Positions 43,121-51,589 of a stretch of DNA of 64,000 bases are shown piece after piece. The notes below the pieces were generated by a model. The model searched no databases. It was not told where the DNA came from and saw only the letters and a program-made list of their open reading frames with translations. The stretch spans positions 62,001 to 126,000 of the forward strand of contig NZ_VFSD01000014.1 of NCBI RefSeq assembly GCF_014332515.1, given 5' to 3'. Within the stretch, counting starts at the first letter, position 1; every line of letters begins with the position of its first letter. This DNA is from Pontibacter beigongshangensis. GTDB taxonomy: Bacteria > Bacteroidota > Bacteroidia > Cytophagales > Hymenobacteraceae. Made by a program: the position numbers and the translations under genes.

Positions 43121-45256
43121 ATGAATATTGAGGTATACCCCGGCAGCCCATATCCTTTGGGCGCTACCTGGGACGGGAAAGGCGTAAACTTTGCAGTTTA
43201 TGCTGAGAATGCTACCAACGTAGAACTCTGCCTGTTCAAATCAACTGAAGAACCAACCGAAAATGTACAGATAAAACTGACAGAGCGTACGCACCACGTC
43301 TGGCACGCGTACCTCCCCGACATTAAACCCGGCCAGCTATATGGCTACCGGGTACACGGACCTTACGAGCCTGAAGAAGGCCACAGGTTTAACTCCAACA
43401 AGCTCCTGATCGACCCTTATGCCAAGGCTATAGCAGGCACGATAGAATGGCACGACTCATTATTCGGCTACGAAGTAGGGCACCCCGATGAGGACCTGAG
43501 CTTCAGCAAAGCCGACAGTGCGCCCTACATCCCTAAATCAGTGGTAGTAGACCCCAACTTCGACTGGGAGGGAGACAAAGCGCCCAAAGTGCCTTATCAT
43601 AAAACCGTTATATATGAGGCGCATGTAAAAGGTTTTACCAAACTGCACCCCGATATTCCTGAAAATATCCGCGGAACCTACGCAGCGCTGGGCCATCCTG
43701 TCACCATAAAATACCTGCAGGACCTGGGCATTACAGCCATTGAGCTGATGCCGGTGCACCATTTCGTGACAGACCGCTACCTGATGGAGAAGGATCTGAC
43801 GAATTACTGGGGGTATAACTCCATCGGCTTTTTTGCCCCGGATGTACGCTACTCCAGCACCGGCGTGCTGGGAGAGCAGGTGGTGGAGTTTAAAAAGATG
43901 GTGAAGGAGCTTCACAAAGCTGGCATAGAGGTTATTCTGGATGTTGTGTACAACCACACGGCCGAAGGCAACCATATGGGGCCTACCCTGTCTTTCAAGG
44001 GCATCGACAATGCTTCTTATTACCGGCTCGTAGAAGACAGCAAACGCTACTACATGGACTACACCGGCACCGGCAACACCATGAACGCCATGCTGCCAAG
44101 CGTGCTCCGATTAATAATGGACAGCCTCCGCTACTGGATTACCGAAATGCACGTCGACGGATTCCGCTTCGACCTGGCCTCTACACTGGCGCGGGAGCTG
44201 CACGATGTAGACCGGCTGGGTTCCTTCTTCGACATTATTCACCAGGACCCTATCATTTCGCAGGTGAAGCTCATTGCTGAGCCCTGGGATGTGGGCGAAG
44301 GAGGCTACCAGGTAGGAAAGTTTCCGGCTGGCTGGGCTGAGTGGAACGGCAAGTACCGCGACTGCATCCGCGACTACTGGCGTGGGGCCGACAGCATGAT
44401 CGGGGAGTTTGCCTACCGCTTTACTGGCAGCCCCGACCTCTACCAGGACGATTACCGGAAGCCCACCGCCAGCATAAATTTTGTAACCGCCCACGACGGC
44501 TTTACACTCAACGACCTCGTGTCTTACAACGAGAAGCACAACATGGCCAACGGCGAGGATGGCAAAGATGGCGAGAACCACAACTCCTCCTGGAACTGCG
44601 GCGCTGAAGGCCCTACAGACGACCCGGTTGTAAATGATCTGAGGGCAAAGCAGAAACGCAACTTCCTGACTACGCTGTTCCTCTCGCAGGGGGTGCCCAT
44701 GCTCGTGGCCGGCGACGAATTAAGCCGGACCCAGCAAGGAAACAACAACGCCTACTGCCAGGACAACGAAATATCGTGGCTTAACTGGAAAGCGGCCGAC
44801 AAAGATCTGCTGGAGTTTACGCAAAAGCTTATACGGCTGCGCCGGGAGCACCCTACCTTTTCACGCCGCCGCTGGTTTCAGGGGCAGCCGATCAAGGGAG
44901 TCGGGCTTGAGGATATTGCCTGGTTCCTGCCCGATGGCAAAGAGATGTCGGAGGAGCACTGGAACCAGGACCATGCCAAGTCGCTGGCCATTTTCCTGAA
45001 CGGGCGTGGCCTCCACTCGCGTGGCCCATTGGGCGAGCAAATAACAGACGACAGCTTTTATGTGATCTTCAATGCCCACTATGAGCCCATCAGCTTTAAA
45101 CTGCCGCTGAAAAAATACGGCGACCAGTGGACCAAGATCCTGGACACGAGCGAGAACCGTGTGGGGGAAGAAGGCATTACTTACGCTGCCAGAAAAACCA
45201 TAAATGTGGCCGGCCGCTCCGTAGTACTGCTCCATCACCCTATCAATGACCATTAA
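43121..45256 (+). CDS. glgX: Glycogen debranching enzyme (isoamylase type, GH13)
   Basis: 711 residues. Cuts alpha-1,6 branches of glycogen or limit dextrins in the cytoplasm. Residues about 1-135 hold the N-terminal CBM48 domain (GSPYPLGATWDGKGVNFAVY). The GH13 barrel then follows (KTVIYEAHVKGFTKLHPDIP, VILDVVYNHT). The nucleophile is D351 (VDGFRFDLAS), acid/base E387 (KLIAEPWDVG) and stabiliser D459 (VTAHDGFTLNDLVSYNEKHN). The end contains the usual small beta domain. All three catalytic residues are present and the length fits GlgX. It stands alone upstream of a response regulator gene on the same strand, 416 bp away, with a likely terminator between. A trehalose-making role (TreX) is an alternative name in other bacteria; no treY or treZ is near. 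Confidence 0.93.
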   Translation: MNIEVYPGSPYPLGATWDGKGVNFAVYAENATNVELCLFKSTEEPTENVQIKLTERTHHVWHAYLPDIKPGQLYGYRVHGPYEPEEGHRFNSNKLLIDPYAKAIAGTIEWHDSLFGYEVGHPDEDLSFSKADSAPYIPKSVVVDPNFDWEGDKAPKVPYHKTVIYEAHVKGFTKLHPDIPENIRGTYAALGHPVTIKYLQDLGITAIELMPVHHFVTDRYLMEKDLTNYWGYNSIGFFAPDVRYSSTGVLGEQVVEFKKMVKELHKAGIEVILDVVYNHTAEGNHMGPTLSFKGIDNASYYRLVEDSKRYYMDYTGTGNTMNAMLPSVLRLIMDSLRYWITEMHVDGFRFDLASTLARELHDVDRLGSFFDIIHQDPIISQVKLIAEPWDVGEGGYQVGKFPAGWAEWNGKYRDCIRDYWRGADSMIGEFAYRFTGSPDLYQDDYRKPTASINFVTAHDGFTLNDLVSYNEKHNMANGEDGKDGENHNSSWNCGAEGPTDDPVVNDLRAKQKRNFLTTLFLSQGVPMLVAGDELSRTQQGNNNAYCQDNEISWLNWKAADKDLLEFTQKLIRLRREHPTFSRRRWFQGQPIKGVGLEDIAWFLPDGKEMSEEHWNQDHAKSLAIFLNGRGLHSRGPLGEQITDDSFYVIFNAHYEPISFKLPLKKYGDQWTKILDTSENRVGEEGITYAARKTINVAGRSVVLLHHPINDH

Positions 45257-45672
45257 AGGAAGCAAAAGCATTTCCTTAAATACCACCTGACTTTGAAACA
45301 GAGCAACCACCTTTCGCCCATTTTGAGGGCAGGAGGCGGTTGTTGTGTTTTATGGCCGTGCCTAAGCAGCGTACGGCATTGGCATCCAGGGTAAATAATA
45401 TTGATACCGGCTGCAGTTTTCTATATTTCCGTAGCCGGAAGCATAAATCGGTATTTTTACTAACAATTGTTCCAACTAAAACCGGATTTGGGAGTAATTA
45501 ATATATCCAGTTTGAGTATACTTAAGTTCTGATTAGCGCTTAAGAGGTTCTCTTCGAAAAAATATTCAGGTTCATGTGTAGGATCCAGATAGTACCGGGC
45601 AGGTGATTCAGGCTCATGAACAGTTACTGATCCTACAGCTGGTGTGGCACATTTTCGCTTTCAGGAAGGGTT
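45257..45672. other. Intergenic, 416 bp
   Basis: No gene. The glgX terminator lies at its left end (45304-45351). The rest, up to the response regulator start, is AT-rich and should carry that gene's promoter, but no clear box is seen. Confidence 0.55.
45304..45351 (+). terminator. Probable terminator after glgX
   Basis: Imperfect hairpin: CAACC pairs with GGTTG, CCT with AGG and GCCC with GGGC around an ATTTTGA loop, followed by TTGTGTTTTA. Confidence 0.5.
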
Positions 45673-46098
45673 ATGAGAGACTTCAACTTTATGGTTATGA
45701 CGATTCAAAGAGCGTTCATTATTGATGACGATGAACTAAGCACCTACCTGACACAGTTTGTGCTGGAGGAGGAAAAACTGGCTGACAGCATCGACTGCTA
45801 TGTAGATGCCGAAAAAGCATTTGAAGACCTGGTGGGGCCAGCAGTCAATGATTTGCCGGAAGTCATCTTTCTGGATCTGAACATGCCATACATGAGCGGA
45901 TGGGCGTTTCTGGATGCCCTGCGCCCCTACGAGAAAAAGCTTGAGAAGAAGATTAAAATTTATATCCTGTCTTCCTCTATCAACCCGACGGACGTTGCCC
46001 GCTCGGAGCGGTACAGACTGGTGGCCGGTTTCCTGCACAAGCCCCTCGAGATCGACGAGGTAAGCCAGATAAAAGCCTCCCTCGGGCAGAACAAGTAA
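45673..46098 (+). CDS. Single-domain response regulator (CheY-like)
   Basis: 141 residues; starts at 45691 and 45697 are also ATG and would give 135 or 133 residues. It is a receiver domain only. Acidic pocket D18-D20 (FIIDDDE), phospho-acceptor D68 (VIFLDLNMPYMSGWAFLDAL), switch Ser near 100-102 (YILSSS) and conserved K123 (LHKPLE). There is no output domain, so it signals through another protein. Such lone receivers in Cytophagales often belong to orphan or hybrid kinase phosphorelays. No histidine kinase is near. It converges with the trehalase gene, with dispersed repeat copy 14 between them. Confidence 0.92.
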   Translation: MRDFNFMVMTIQRAFIIDDDELSTYLTQFVLEEEKLADSIDCYVDAEKAFEDLVGPAVNDLPEVIFLDLNMPYMSGWAFLDALRPYEKKLEKKIKIYILSSSINPTDVARSERYRLVAGFLHKPLEIDEVSQIKASLGQNK

Positions 46099-46142
46099 AA
46101 CAATGGCCCCGCTTTACCAGATTTCAGGCATGGTACTTCCTG

Positions 46143-46188
46143 AATTATGCTAATGAAAAAGCCCCTCCGGAGCTAACTGCTGCTGCTT
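46143..46188 (+). repeat. TCCGGA dispersed repeat, copy 14
   Basis: AATTATGCTAATGAAAAA, then GCCCCTCCGGAGC, then TAACTGCTGCTGCTTTG. Plus orientation, between two converging genes. Confidence 0.85.
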
Positions 46189-46393
46189 TGAAAGGACGCA
46201 AGACAGAAGACACAGGATTTTCCACTTCTTTTGATGGCTGTGCAACTCTGTTTCTGAATGCTGACCAGTTCTGACGCTGCGTATAACACCTTTCATACAT
46301 ATTTGCCGCCTGGTTGCAGCTGTTTGGCCGGGCTGCTTAGTCTCTGCAAAAACCTGCAGGCAGCAAGTAGGCAGAGATAGGGCAGACAGGCTT

Positions 46394-47998
46394 TTATTCT
46401 TCCTGCGTCAGCAACTTCAGCAGCACACCGTTGGTCCAGCCGAAGCCATCCTGGTTCGGATACTCTCCTCCCCCTCCCTCTGCTCCGGCATGCTCCACAT
46501 CATATTTCTCCATAAGCTTTCCGGTTTCCTTAAATACCCGCTGGTTGATGTTTATCCAGTTGTGGGCTATGGTGTCGGCCAGTTTGTGGTGGCCGTAAGC
46601 GCGCAGGCCCTGTATGCCCATCCACTGCAAAGGAGCCCAGCCATTGGGCGCATCCCATTGTTCATCGGAGTGATGCAGCGAGGTTAACAGGCCACCTGGC
46701 TTTATAAAGTCGGTCTCGAGGCGGCGGGCCACAGCGGAAGCCTGCTGCTTGCTGGCCATGCAGAAGTAAAGCGGAAAAACAGCCGCCAGCACCGGGATAT
46801 CGGTGGTGCGCTGCTTCAAAAAATCATAATCGTAGAAAAATTCTTCTTCGCTGTTCCAGCAGTACGTGAGCAGGGCCTTTTTCCGGACTTTGGCTTTTTG
46901 CCTGTACAGCCGCTTTTGCTGCCCATTGCCTTCCAGTCCGGCCATTTCGGCGAGTGTAAGCTCCATGTGGTAGAGCAGGGCGTTCAGATCTACGGGAATA
47001 AGCTCGGTGGTGCGGATGGTGGAGAGGTTCTCGCCGTCGGCAAACCAGCGGCTGCTAAAGTCCCATCCCGATTCTGCCGCCGCTTTCAGGTTCAGGTACA
47101 CCTCTTCCGGTGCCCGTCCGGAGGCTCCCCTGGCCAGCATCACGTCTTCTTTATAGGCCTCGGGGCGTGGGGCGGCCTTGTCGTCGTAGTAGCGGTTCAG
47201 GATGCTGCCATCGGGTAGCAGCACCACCCGCCGGTGCGCCTGGTTTTCTTCAGACAAGGTGTTGGCACCTTCCATCCAGAACTGGTACTCCTTGCGGAGC
47301 GCCGGGGCATATTGCTTCAGCACCGCTTTGCCTTGTTCCTGAGCCAGCACCCGCAGCATGAGCGCATAAAACGGAGGCTGGGAGCGGGTGATGTAGTAGC
47401 TGCGATTGCCGTTGGGGATGTGGCCGTAAGTGTGGATCAGGTGCGTAAAGTTATCGACCATGTGCCGGATCAGCTCTGTTTTGCCACTGGCCTGCAGGCC
47501 GAGCATAGTAAAATAGCTGTCCCAGTAGTAAATTTCGCGGAAACGGCCTCCGGGCACAATGTATGGGTTTGGCAAGGGCAGCAGCGAGCCGCCATCGGCT
47601 CCTGGCTGGCGGGTGAGCACCGGCCATAGTTTTTCGATATGAGCCGTTACAGCCAGGCTGGTATCTGAGGTGAAACCGGTGGCCGGTGTGGGTGGCAGGT
47701 CGAAATGACGGAGCACGAAGGTTTTCAGATCAAAGCCAGGCCGGGTTCGTTGCTGCCGGTAGGCCTGCACAATGGTCTGGGGATTGGAGCGTGGCACGCA
47801 GTCCACAAAGGTTTTGGAGTCAGGGAACACCGGCAGCAGCTGCACCGCCTCAAACAGCTCCCCCAGGTCCTCGTCGGGGCGGTACTGCGCCTGCAGGGGC
47901 AGGAAACAGCCGAGCAGAAGCAGGAACAGCAGCGGGAGCAGAAACTTCGGAGGGGCCTTTTGATTAGAATAATTTTTCTTCATAGCTTTTTCAGACAT
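46394..47998 (-). CDS. treA: Periplasmic alpha,alpha-trehalase (GH37), signal peptide made from a dispersed repeat
   Basis: 534 residues. Hydrolyses trehalose to two glucoses in the periplasm. GH37 signatures: PGGRFREIYYWDSYF (149-163) and QWDAPNGWAPLQWMG (447-461). The catalytic acid D313 (ESGWDFSSRWF) and base E497 (MEKYDV) match D312 and E496 of E. coli TreA; the glycine-rich GGGGEYPNQDGFGWTNGV is near the end. Residues 9-31, just after MKK, are read from dispersed repeat copy 15 (47911-47974): NYSNQKAPPKF followed by LLPLLFLLLLGC. This supplies the hydrophobic core of the export signal; cleavage could be after LQAQ, or LLGC could act as a lipobox. Start Met1 is at 47998 and Met6 at 47983 gives a shorter n-region (MKKNYSN). 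Neighbours are an MFS transporter upstream on the same strand. Confidence 0.93.
   Translation of the reverse strand: MSEKAMKKNYSNQKAPPKFLLPLLFLLLLGCFLPLQAQYRPDEDLGELFEAVQLLPVFPDSKTFVDCVPRSNPQTIVQAYRQQRTRPGFDLKTFVLRHFDLPPTPATGFTSDTSLAVTAHIEKLWPVLTRQPGADGGSLLPLPNPYIVPGGRFREIYYWDSYFTMLGLQASGKTELIRHMVDNFTHLIHTYGHIPNGNRSYYITRSQPPFYALMLRVLAQEQGKAVLKQYAPALRKEYQFWMEGANTLSEENQAHRRVVLLPDGSILNRYYDDKAAPRPEAYKEDVMLARGASGRAPEEVYLNLKAAAESGWDFSSRWFADGENLSTIRTTELIPVDLNALLYHMELTLAEMAGLEGNGQQKRLYRQKAKVRKKALLTYCWNSEEEFFYDYDFLKQRTTDIPVLAAVFPLYFCMASKQQASAVARRLETDFIKPGGLLTSLHHSDEQWDAPNGWAPLQWMGIQGLRAYGHHKLADTIAHNWININQRVFKETGKLMEKYDVEHAGAEGGGGEYPNQDGFGWTNGVLLKLLTQEE
47911..47974 (-). repeat. TCCGGA dispersed repeat, copy 15, inside the trehalase coding region
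   Basis: On the minus strand: AATTATTCTAATCAAAA, then GGCCCCTCCGAAG, then TTTCTGCTCCCGCTGCTGTT and more CTG-type codons. It matches the intergenic copies box for box, but is translated as the start of the trehalase. Only copy found within a gene. Confidence 0.88.
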
Positions 47999-48141
47999 AG
48001 GCTTTTTTAAAGTTAAGAGTTAAAAGTTATGAGTTAAAAGTTGATTTATATTCTCTCATCCATTCCATCAAAATTTTCTAGCCCCCAACAACCATTTAAC
48101 CACTCAGCAATTAACAACCAACAATCAGCAACCAACCGCAA

Positions 48142-49299
48142 CTACAACGACTTCGTCCTGGTAGCCACCAGCGTTACGCAAAGGCCCATCACGGCGATAA
48201 TGGTGAAGGAGACGCGCAGGCTGGTTGCTCCTGCCACCAGTCCTATCACGGGCGGCCCCAGCAGAAAGCCCAGAAAACCGATGGTAGACACAGCCGCCAG
48301 CGCCATACCCGGCGACATAACGGTAGATTTTCCCGCAGCGCTGTACACCAACGGCACCACCGACGATACTCCAAAGCCCACCAGCAGGAAACCCAGTATG
48401 GACGACCACAGGTAAGGGAACAGCACCGCAATCATCAGGCCCAGCGCGATCAGGATGCCGCTCCACTGCAGAATCCGCCTCAGCCCCACCCTGGCGGCGA
48501 TACGGTCGGCCACAAAACGCCCGGAAGCCATGGTGCACATAAAAGCGGTGTAGCCTGCCCCGATCCAGGCTTTCTCGGCCATCACCACTTTTTTAAAGTA
48601 CACGCCGCTCCAGTCGAACATGGCCCCTTCGCAGATGAGCGAACAGAAGGCCAGCAGCCCCAGGCTCAGCAGCGATTTATCGGGCTTCACGAAAATAGGC
48701 TGGTCCGGGTCCACGTTCACGTCCTGCTTCAGAATAAACCTGGAGCTAAGCGCCACACCGGCAAACGTGAACGCCATGATCATTAAAAAGTGCTGCACGG
48801 GAATAATACCGTTGCCGATCATGTAGGAACCGATGGCAGCTCCTGTAAACCCGGCCAGGCTCCACAAGCCATGGAAAGAGGCCATAATGGGTTTGTCGTA
48901 CAGTGTTTCCACCCCTACCGCCTGGGTGTTTACGGCAATGTTCACCATATTGGCCAGAATACCGAATAAGAACAGCGCCAGCACCAGCAGCAGGATAGTT
49001 GGAGCGAACCCCACCCCTACCAGCACCGCCGCATACAGCACCGCCGACCACACCAGAATGCGCCAGCTGCCAACCTTCGAGATCAGCCAGCCCGTAAACG
49101 GCAACGACAGCATCTGCCCCACTGGCAGGGCAAACAGTACCATACCGAGCTGCGTCTCCGAGAGCCCCAGGTTCTGCTGGATGGTGGGGATGCGCGAACC
49201 CCAGCTGGCAAAGCAGATTCCCTGCAGAAAAAACAAGGCGCCTACTGCTTTGCGGTAAGTGCTTCTGGCATAAGTAGAAGCCGATATATCTGAAAACAT
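48142..49299 (-). CDS. MFS transporter (YbjJ-like)
   Basis: 385 residues with about 12 hydrophobic helices. The N-terminus (AVGALFFLQGICFASWGSRI, PTIQQNLGLSETQLGMVLFA) is the hallmark of YbjJ-type major facilitator proteins, and GQMLSLPFTGWLISKVGSWR is the loop 2-3 MFS motif. It lies in the inner membrane; the substrate of this group is unknown, and sugars or related polar compounds are often suggested. It is upstream of trehalase on the same strand, but the 143-bp gap is full of word repeats. A perfect TTAAACGTTTAA palindrome lies 82 bp before its start, shared with the LacI gene at 40.9 kb, so it may belong to that regulon. Confidence 0.88.
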   Translation of the reverse strand: MFSDISASTYARSTYRKAVGALFFLQGICFASWGSRIPTIQQNLGLSETQLGMVLFALPVGQMLSLPFTGWLISKVGSWRILVWSAVLYAAVLVGVGFAPTILLLVLALFLFGILANMVNIAVNTQAVGVETLYDKPIMASFHGLWSLAGFTGAAIGSYMIGNGIIPVQHFLMIMAFTFAGVALSSRFILKQDVNVDPDQPIFVKPDKSLLSLGLLAFCSLICEGAMFDWSGVYFKKVVMAEKAWIGAGYTAFMCTMASGRFVADRIAARVGLRRILQWSGILIALGLMIAVLFPYLWSSILGFLLVGFGVSSVVPLVYSAAGKSTVMSPGMALAAVSTIGFLGFLLGPPVIGLVAGATSLRVSFTIIAVMGLCVTLVATRTKSL

Positions 49300-49380
49300 T
49301 TATTTTTCTCCCTCTGTTGCTGTTGTCCCAGCCATTGCAAAAGGCGAAATTATTAAACTTTAAGGATAAAAAACAGTTGT

Positions 49381-49392
49381 TTAAACGTTTAA
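49381..49392. promoter_or_regulatory. Perfect palindrome TTAAACGTTTAA upstream of the MFS gene
   Basis: 12-bp perfect palindrome with central CG, as in LacI-family operators. It lies 82 bp from the MFS start. A related TTAAACTTTAA is at 49353-49363, and an 11/12 match precedes the LacI gene at 40935-40946. Confidence 0.5.
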
Positions 49393-49408
49393 TATTTGAA
49401 CATAACAG

Positions 49409-49447
49409 CCGCAGGACCTCCGGAGGGCCTGTTTCATTAGCATAATT
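49409..49447 (-). repeat. TCCGGA dispersed repeat, copy 16
   Basis: CCGCAGGACC, then TCCGGAGGGCC, then TGTTTCATTAGCATAATT. Minus orientation; the tail is shortened to one CAG. Confidence 0.8.
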
Positions 49448-49749
49448 CTTCCTGAGCGGCAACTGCCTACAGAAAATAGATGGCGGCAGGCAGCGACCAG
49501 GCAGAAATGGCAGCCAGCGCTCCTCCAATTTGATTTTGAGAAGGATTGAATACTTTAAAAGACGCCAGAAAACCTATCTGTCATCATTCATGCTGTTGAA
49601 TTTATTATTCTTAAGCTGGCGAAGCAGCAGGCTTCTATGGAATGCTACAGAAATAGTACAACTCAAACTCAGTACGCCGCAGGAAGACTTGGGAACCACT
49701 TTGAAGAAAACACCGTCATCTCAAAAACCCATAATTCAGTAAATCTGCC

Positions 49750-49757
49750 TATTTTTG
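49750..49757 (+). promoter_or_regulatory. Possible -7 box (TATTTTTG) of the M28 peptidase gene
   Basis: TATTTTTG fits TAnnTTTG and lies 37 bp before the ATG. No -33 TTTG box was found at the usual distance. Confidence 0.4.
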
Positions 49758-49794
49758 CCGTACATCATTCCAAACACGGTACTACCTACATCGC

Positions 49795-51447
49795 ATGAAC
49801 TTATTCAGACTACTGCTCACTTTGCTTTGCCTGTTGCAGGTTGGCAGCACCTGGGCTCAAACACTGGCGCTTCCCCAAAAAGTAAATAAGTCGCTTCAGA
49901 AAACGAAGCCGAACGACATCAGGGACCACATCGCGTACCTGGCCGATGACCGTCTGCAGGGCCGCCTGCCGGGCACCCCCGGGTACCAGATGGCCGTGGA
50001 GTATGTGACCGACCAGTTTAAGAAATTGAACGTGGAACCAGCCGGCGAGAACCAGACCTACCTGCAGCAGGTGCGCCTGCGGCGAGCCCACACCGCCTCG
50101 GCCACCCTCCGCCTGCATGACGCAGCAGGAACAGCAGAGACCTTAAACTTAGGCCAGGACTTTACGATTTACCCGCACCCGGAGCAGGCGCAGGCCACGC
50201 TGGAAGCCCCGCTGGTGTTTGCCGGCTTCGGCATCAGCGCCCCCGACCTTGGCTACGACGACTATGCCGGCATCGATGCCACAGGCAAGATTGTGGTCGT
50301 GGTGCGTGGAGCCCCTGCCAGCTTCCCCTCCACCGTGTTTTCGTATAGCACCGATCTGATGACGATTCTGCAAACAGCTGCCGACCATGGCGCTGTAGGC
50401 GTGGTCGTAAGTTCTGCCAGCCCTGGCAGCGGTTTGCCCAACCTGCAACGCGGCATAACCAGTGTGATGCACGCCGATGGCAAAACAGCATTCTCCAGAA
50501 CCTTTGTGTCGGACCAGATCAAGGCGCTGGCTTACGTGAGCCATACTACCCTGCAGAAGCTGCTGAAACCTGCCGGGCTCGATGCCACCGCGGTATCGGT
50601 CTCGCTTCGAAGTGGCGTAACGGCCTCTGCCCCCTTGCCATTTTCCATGCGCCTGGCCTATAGCTCCTCCTACACAGATTTCGACAGCCATAATGTGGTG
50701 GGCCGCATTACCGGCTCCGCCCCGCAACTCCGCGAGGAGTACGTAGTACACAGCGCCCACCTCGACCACATGGGCATCGGCACCCCCGTAAACGGCGACT
50801 CCATCTACAACGGCGCCCACGACAACGCCTCAGGCGTAGCCAGCCTGCTCGAAATTGCCAGAGTTTACTCCCGCCTGAAGCCAAAGCACAAGCCCAAACG
50901 CTCTGTCCTGATCGTGATGGTGACAGCTGAGGAGATGGGCTTGTTGGGCTCCGCCTACTTTGCCAAATACCCCACCGTGCCGAAAGAGCAGATCGTGGCA
51001 AACATCAACACCGATATGCCCACCCTGATCGCCCCCCTGCTGTCGGTGGTGCCGTTAGGAGCAGCCCATTCTACGCTTGAAGAACAGGTTGCAACGGCTA
51101 GCGCTCATTTAGGGCTGGATGTAGAGGAGGACCCCGAACCGGAGCAGAATCGCTTTATCCGCAGCGACCAGTACAGCTTTGTGGTGCAGGGCATCCCGGC
51201 GCTACACATCAAGTATGGCAACAAAACACCGGATGGCCGCAACAACCTGCACCTGCTCGTACAGGAGTGGCGCCCTAAATACTACCACAAACCCCAGGAC
51301 GACATCAACGCTCCTTTCGATTTCGAAGCTGCCAAAACCTATGTGCAGCTCAACTTCCTGATCGGCTATCAGGTGGCCCAGAACCCGCAAAGGCCCGGAT
51401 GGAAGCCTGGCGACTTTTTTGGAGAAAGGTTTGGAAGAAAGGAATAA
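49795..51447 (+). CDS. Secreted M28 family metallopeptidase with PA domain
   Basis: 550 residues. Zinc aminopeptidase (or glutaminyl-cyclase-like peptidase) of family M28. Signal peptide MNLFRLLLTLLCLLQVGSTW ending AQ. The M28 N-terminal part (RDHIAYLADDRLQGRLPGTP, GYQMAVEYV) is split by a PA insert at about 135-275 (PLVFAGFGISAPDLGYDDYA). The dinuclear zinc site is complete: H322 (SAHLDHMG), D343 (GAHDNASG), E379-E380 (TAEEMGLLG), D407 (NTDMP) and the late His in PALHIKYGN. It is exported to the periplasm or outside and trims peptides from the N-terminus. Terminator hairpin at 51461. A gene on its own. Confidence 0.92.
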   Translation: MNLFRLLLTLLCLLQVGSTWAQTLALPQKVNKSLQKTKPNDIRDHIAYLADDRLQGRLPGTPGYQMAVEYVTDQFKKLNVEPAGENQTYLQQVRLRRAHTASATLRLHDAAGTAETLNLGQDFTIYPHPEQAQATLEAPLVFAGFGISAPDLGYDDYAGIDATGKIVVVVRGAPASFPSTVFSYSTDLMTILQTAADHGAVGVVVSSASPGSGLPNLQRGITSVMHADGKTAFSRTFVSDQIKALAYVSHTTLQKLLKPAGLDATAVSVSLRSGVTASAPLPFSMRLAYSSSYTDFDSHNVVGRITGSAPQLREEYVVHSAHLDHMGIGTPVNGDSIYNGAHDNASGVASLLEIARVYSRLKPKHKPKRSVLIVMVTAEEMGLLGSAYFAKYPTVPKEQIVANINTDMPTLIAPLLSVVPLGAAHSTLEEQVATASAHLGLDVEEDPEPEQNRFIRSDQYSFVVQGIPALHIKYGNKTPDGRNNLHLLVQEWRPKYYHKPQDDINAPFDFEAAKTYVQLNFLIGYQVAQNPQRPGWKPGDFFGERFGRKE

Positions 51448-51460
51448 AGCTAACCCTTAA

Positions 51461-51499
51461 GCAGGTGCCGTTCCTGAGGAATGGCACCTGCTGTTGTTT
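51461..51499 (+). terminator. Terminator after the M28 peptidase gene
   Basis: GCAGGTGCCGTTCC, loop TGA, GGAATGGCACCTGC (one G-T wobble), then TGTTGTTTCTG. The T-run is weak, but the 14-bp stem is strong and lies 13 bp after the stop. Confidence 0.7.
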
Positions 51500-51505
51500 C
51501 TGGCA

Positions 51506-51563
51506 AATTATTTGAATAAAAAGAGCCCTTGTGAGTAATTTACTGCCTCTGCTGCAGATGCAG
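51506..51563 (+). repeat. TCCGGA dispersed repeat, copy 17 (core lost)
   Basis: AATTATTTGAATAAAAAGA, then GCCCTTGTGAG in place of the palindrome, then a CTGCCTCTGCTGCAGATGC tail. Recognisable by its two ends only. Confidence 0.6.
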
Positions 51564-51589
51564 CGTTGCTGTACCTAAAGACCTTGAGT

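Larger units (their letters stand above)
49300..49794. other. Divergent intergenic region, 495 bp
   Basis: Between the starts of the MFS gene (minus) and the M28 peptidase gene (plus). It contains the TTAAACGTTTAA operator candidate (49381-49392), dispersed repeat copy 16 (49409-49447) and a promoter box for the peptidase gene (49750-49757). A 70-codon open frame at 49530-49742 has no recognisable product and is left out. Confidence 0.65.

Noticed and set aside
45304..45351. Repeat or attachment site after glgX
   Set aside because: An imperfect hairpin with a T-rich end after a stop codon is better read as a terminator.
49530..49742. 70-codon frame on the plus strand
   Set aside because: No recognisable family, non-ATG start, and it overlaps the likely promoter region of the peptidase gene.
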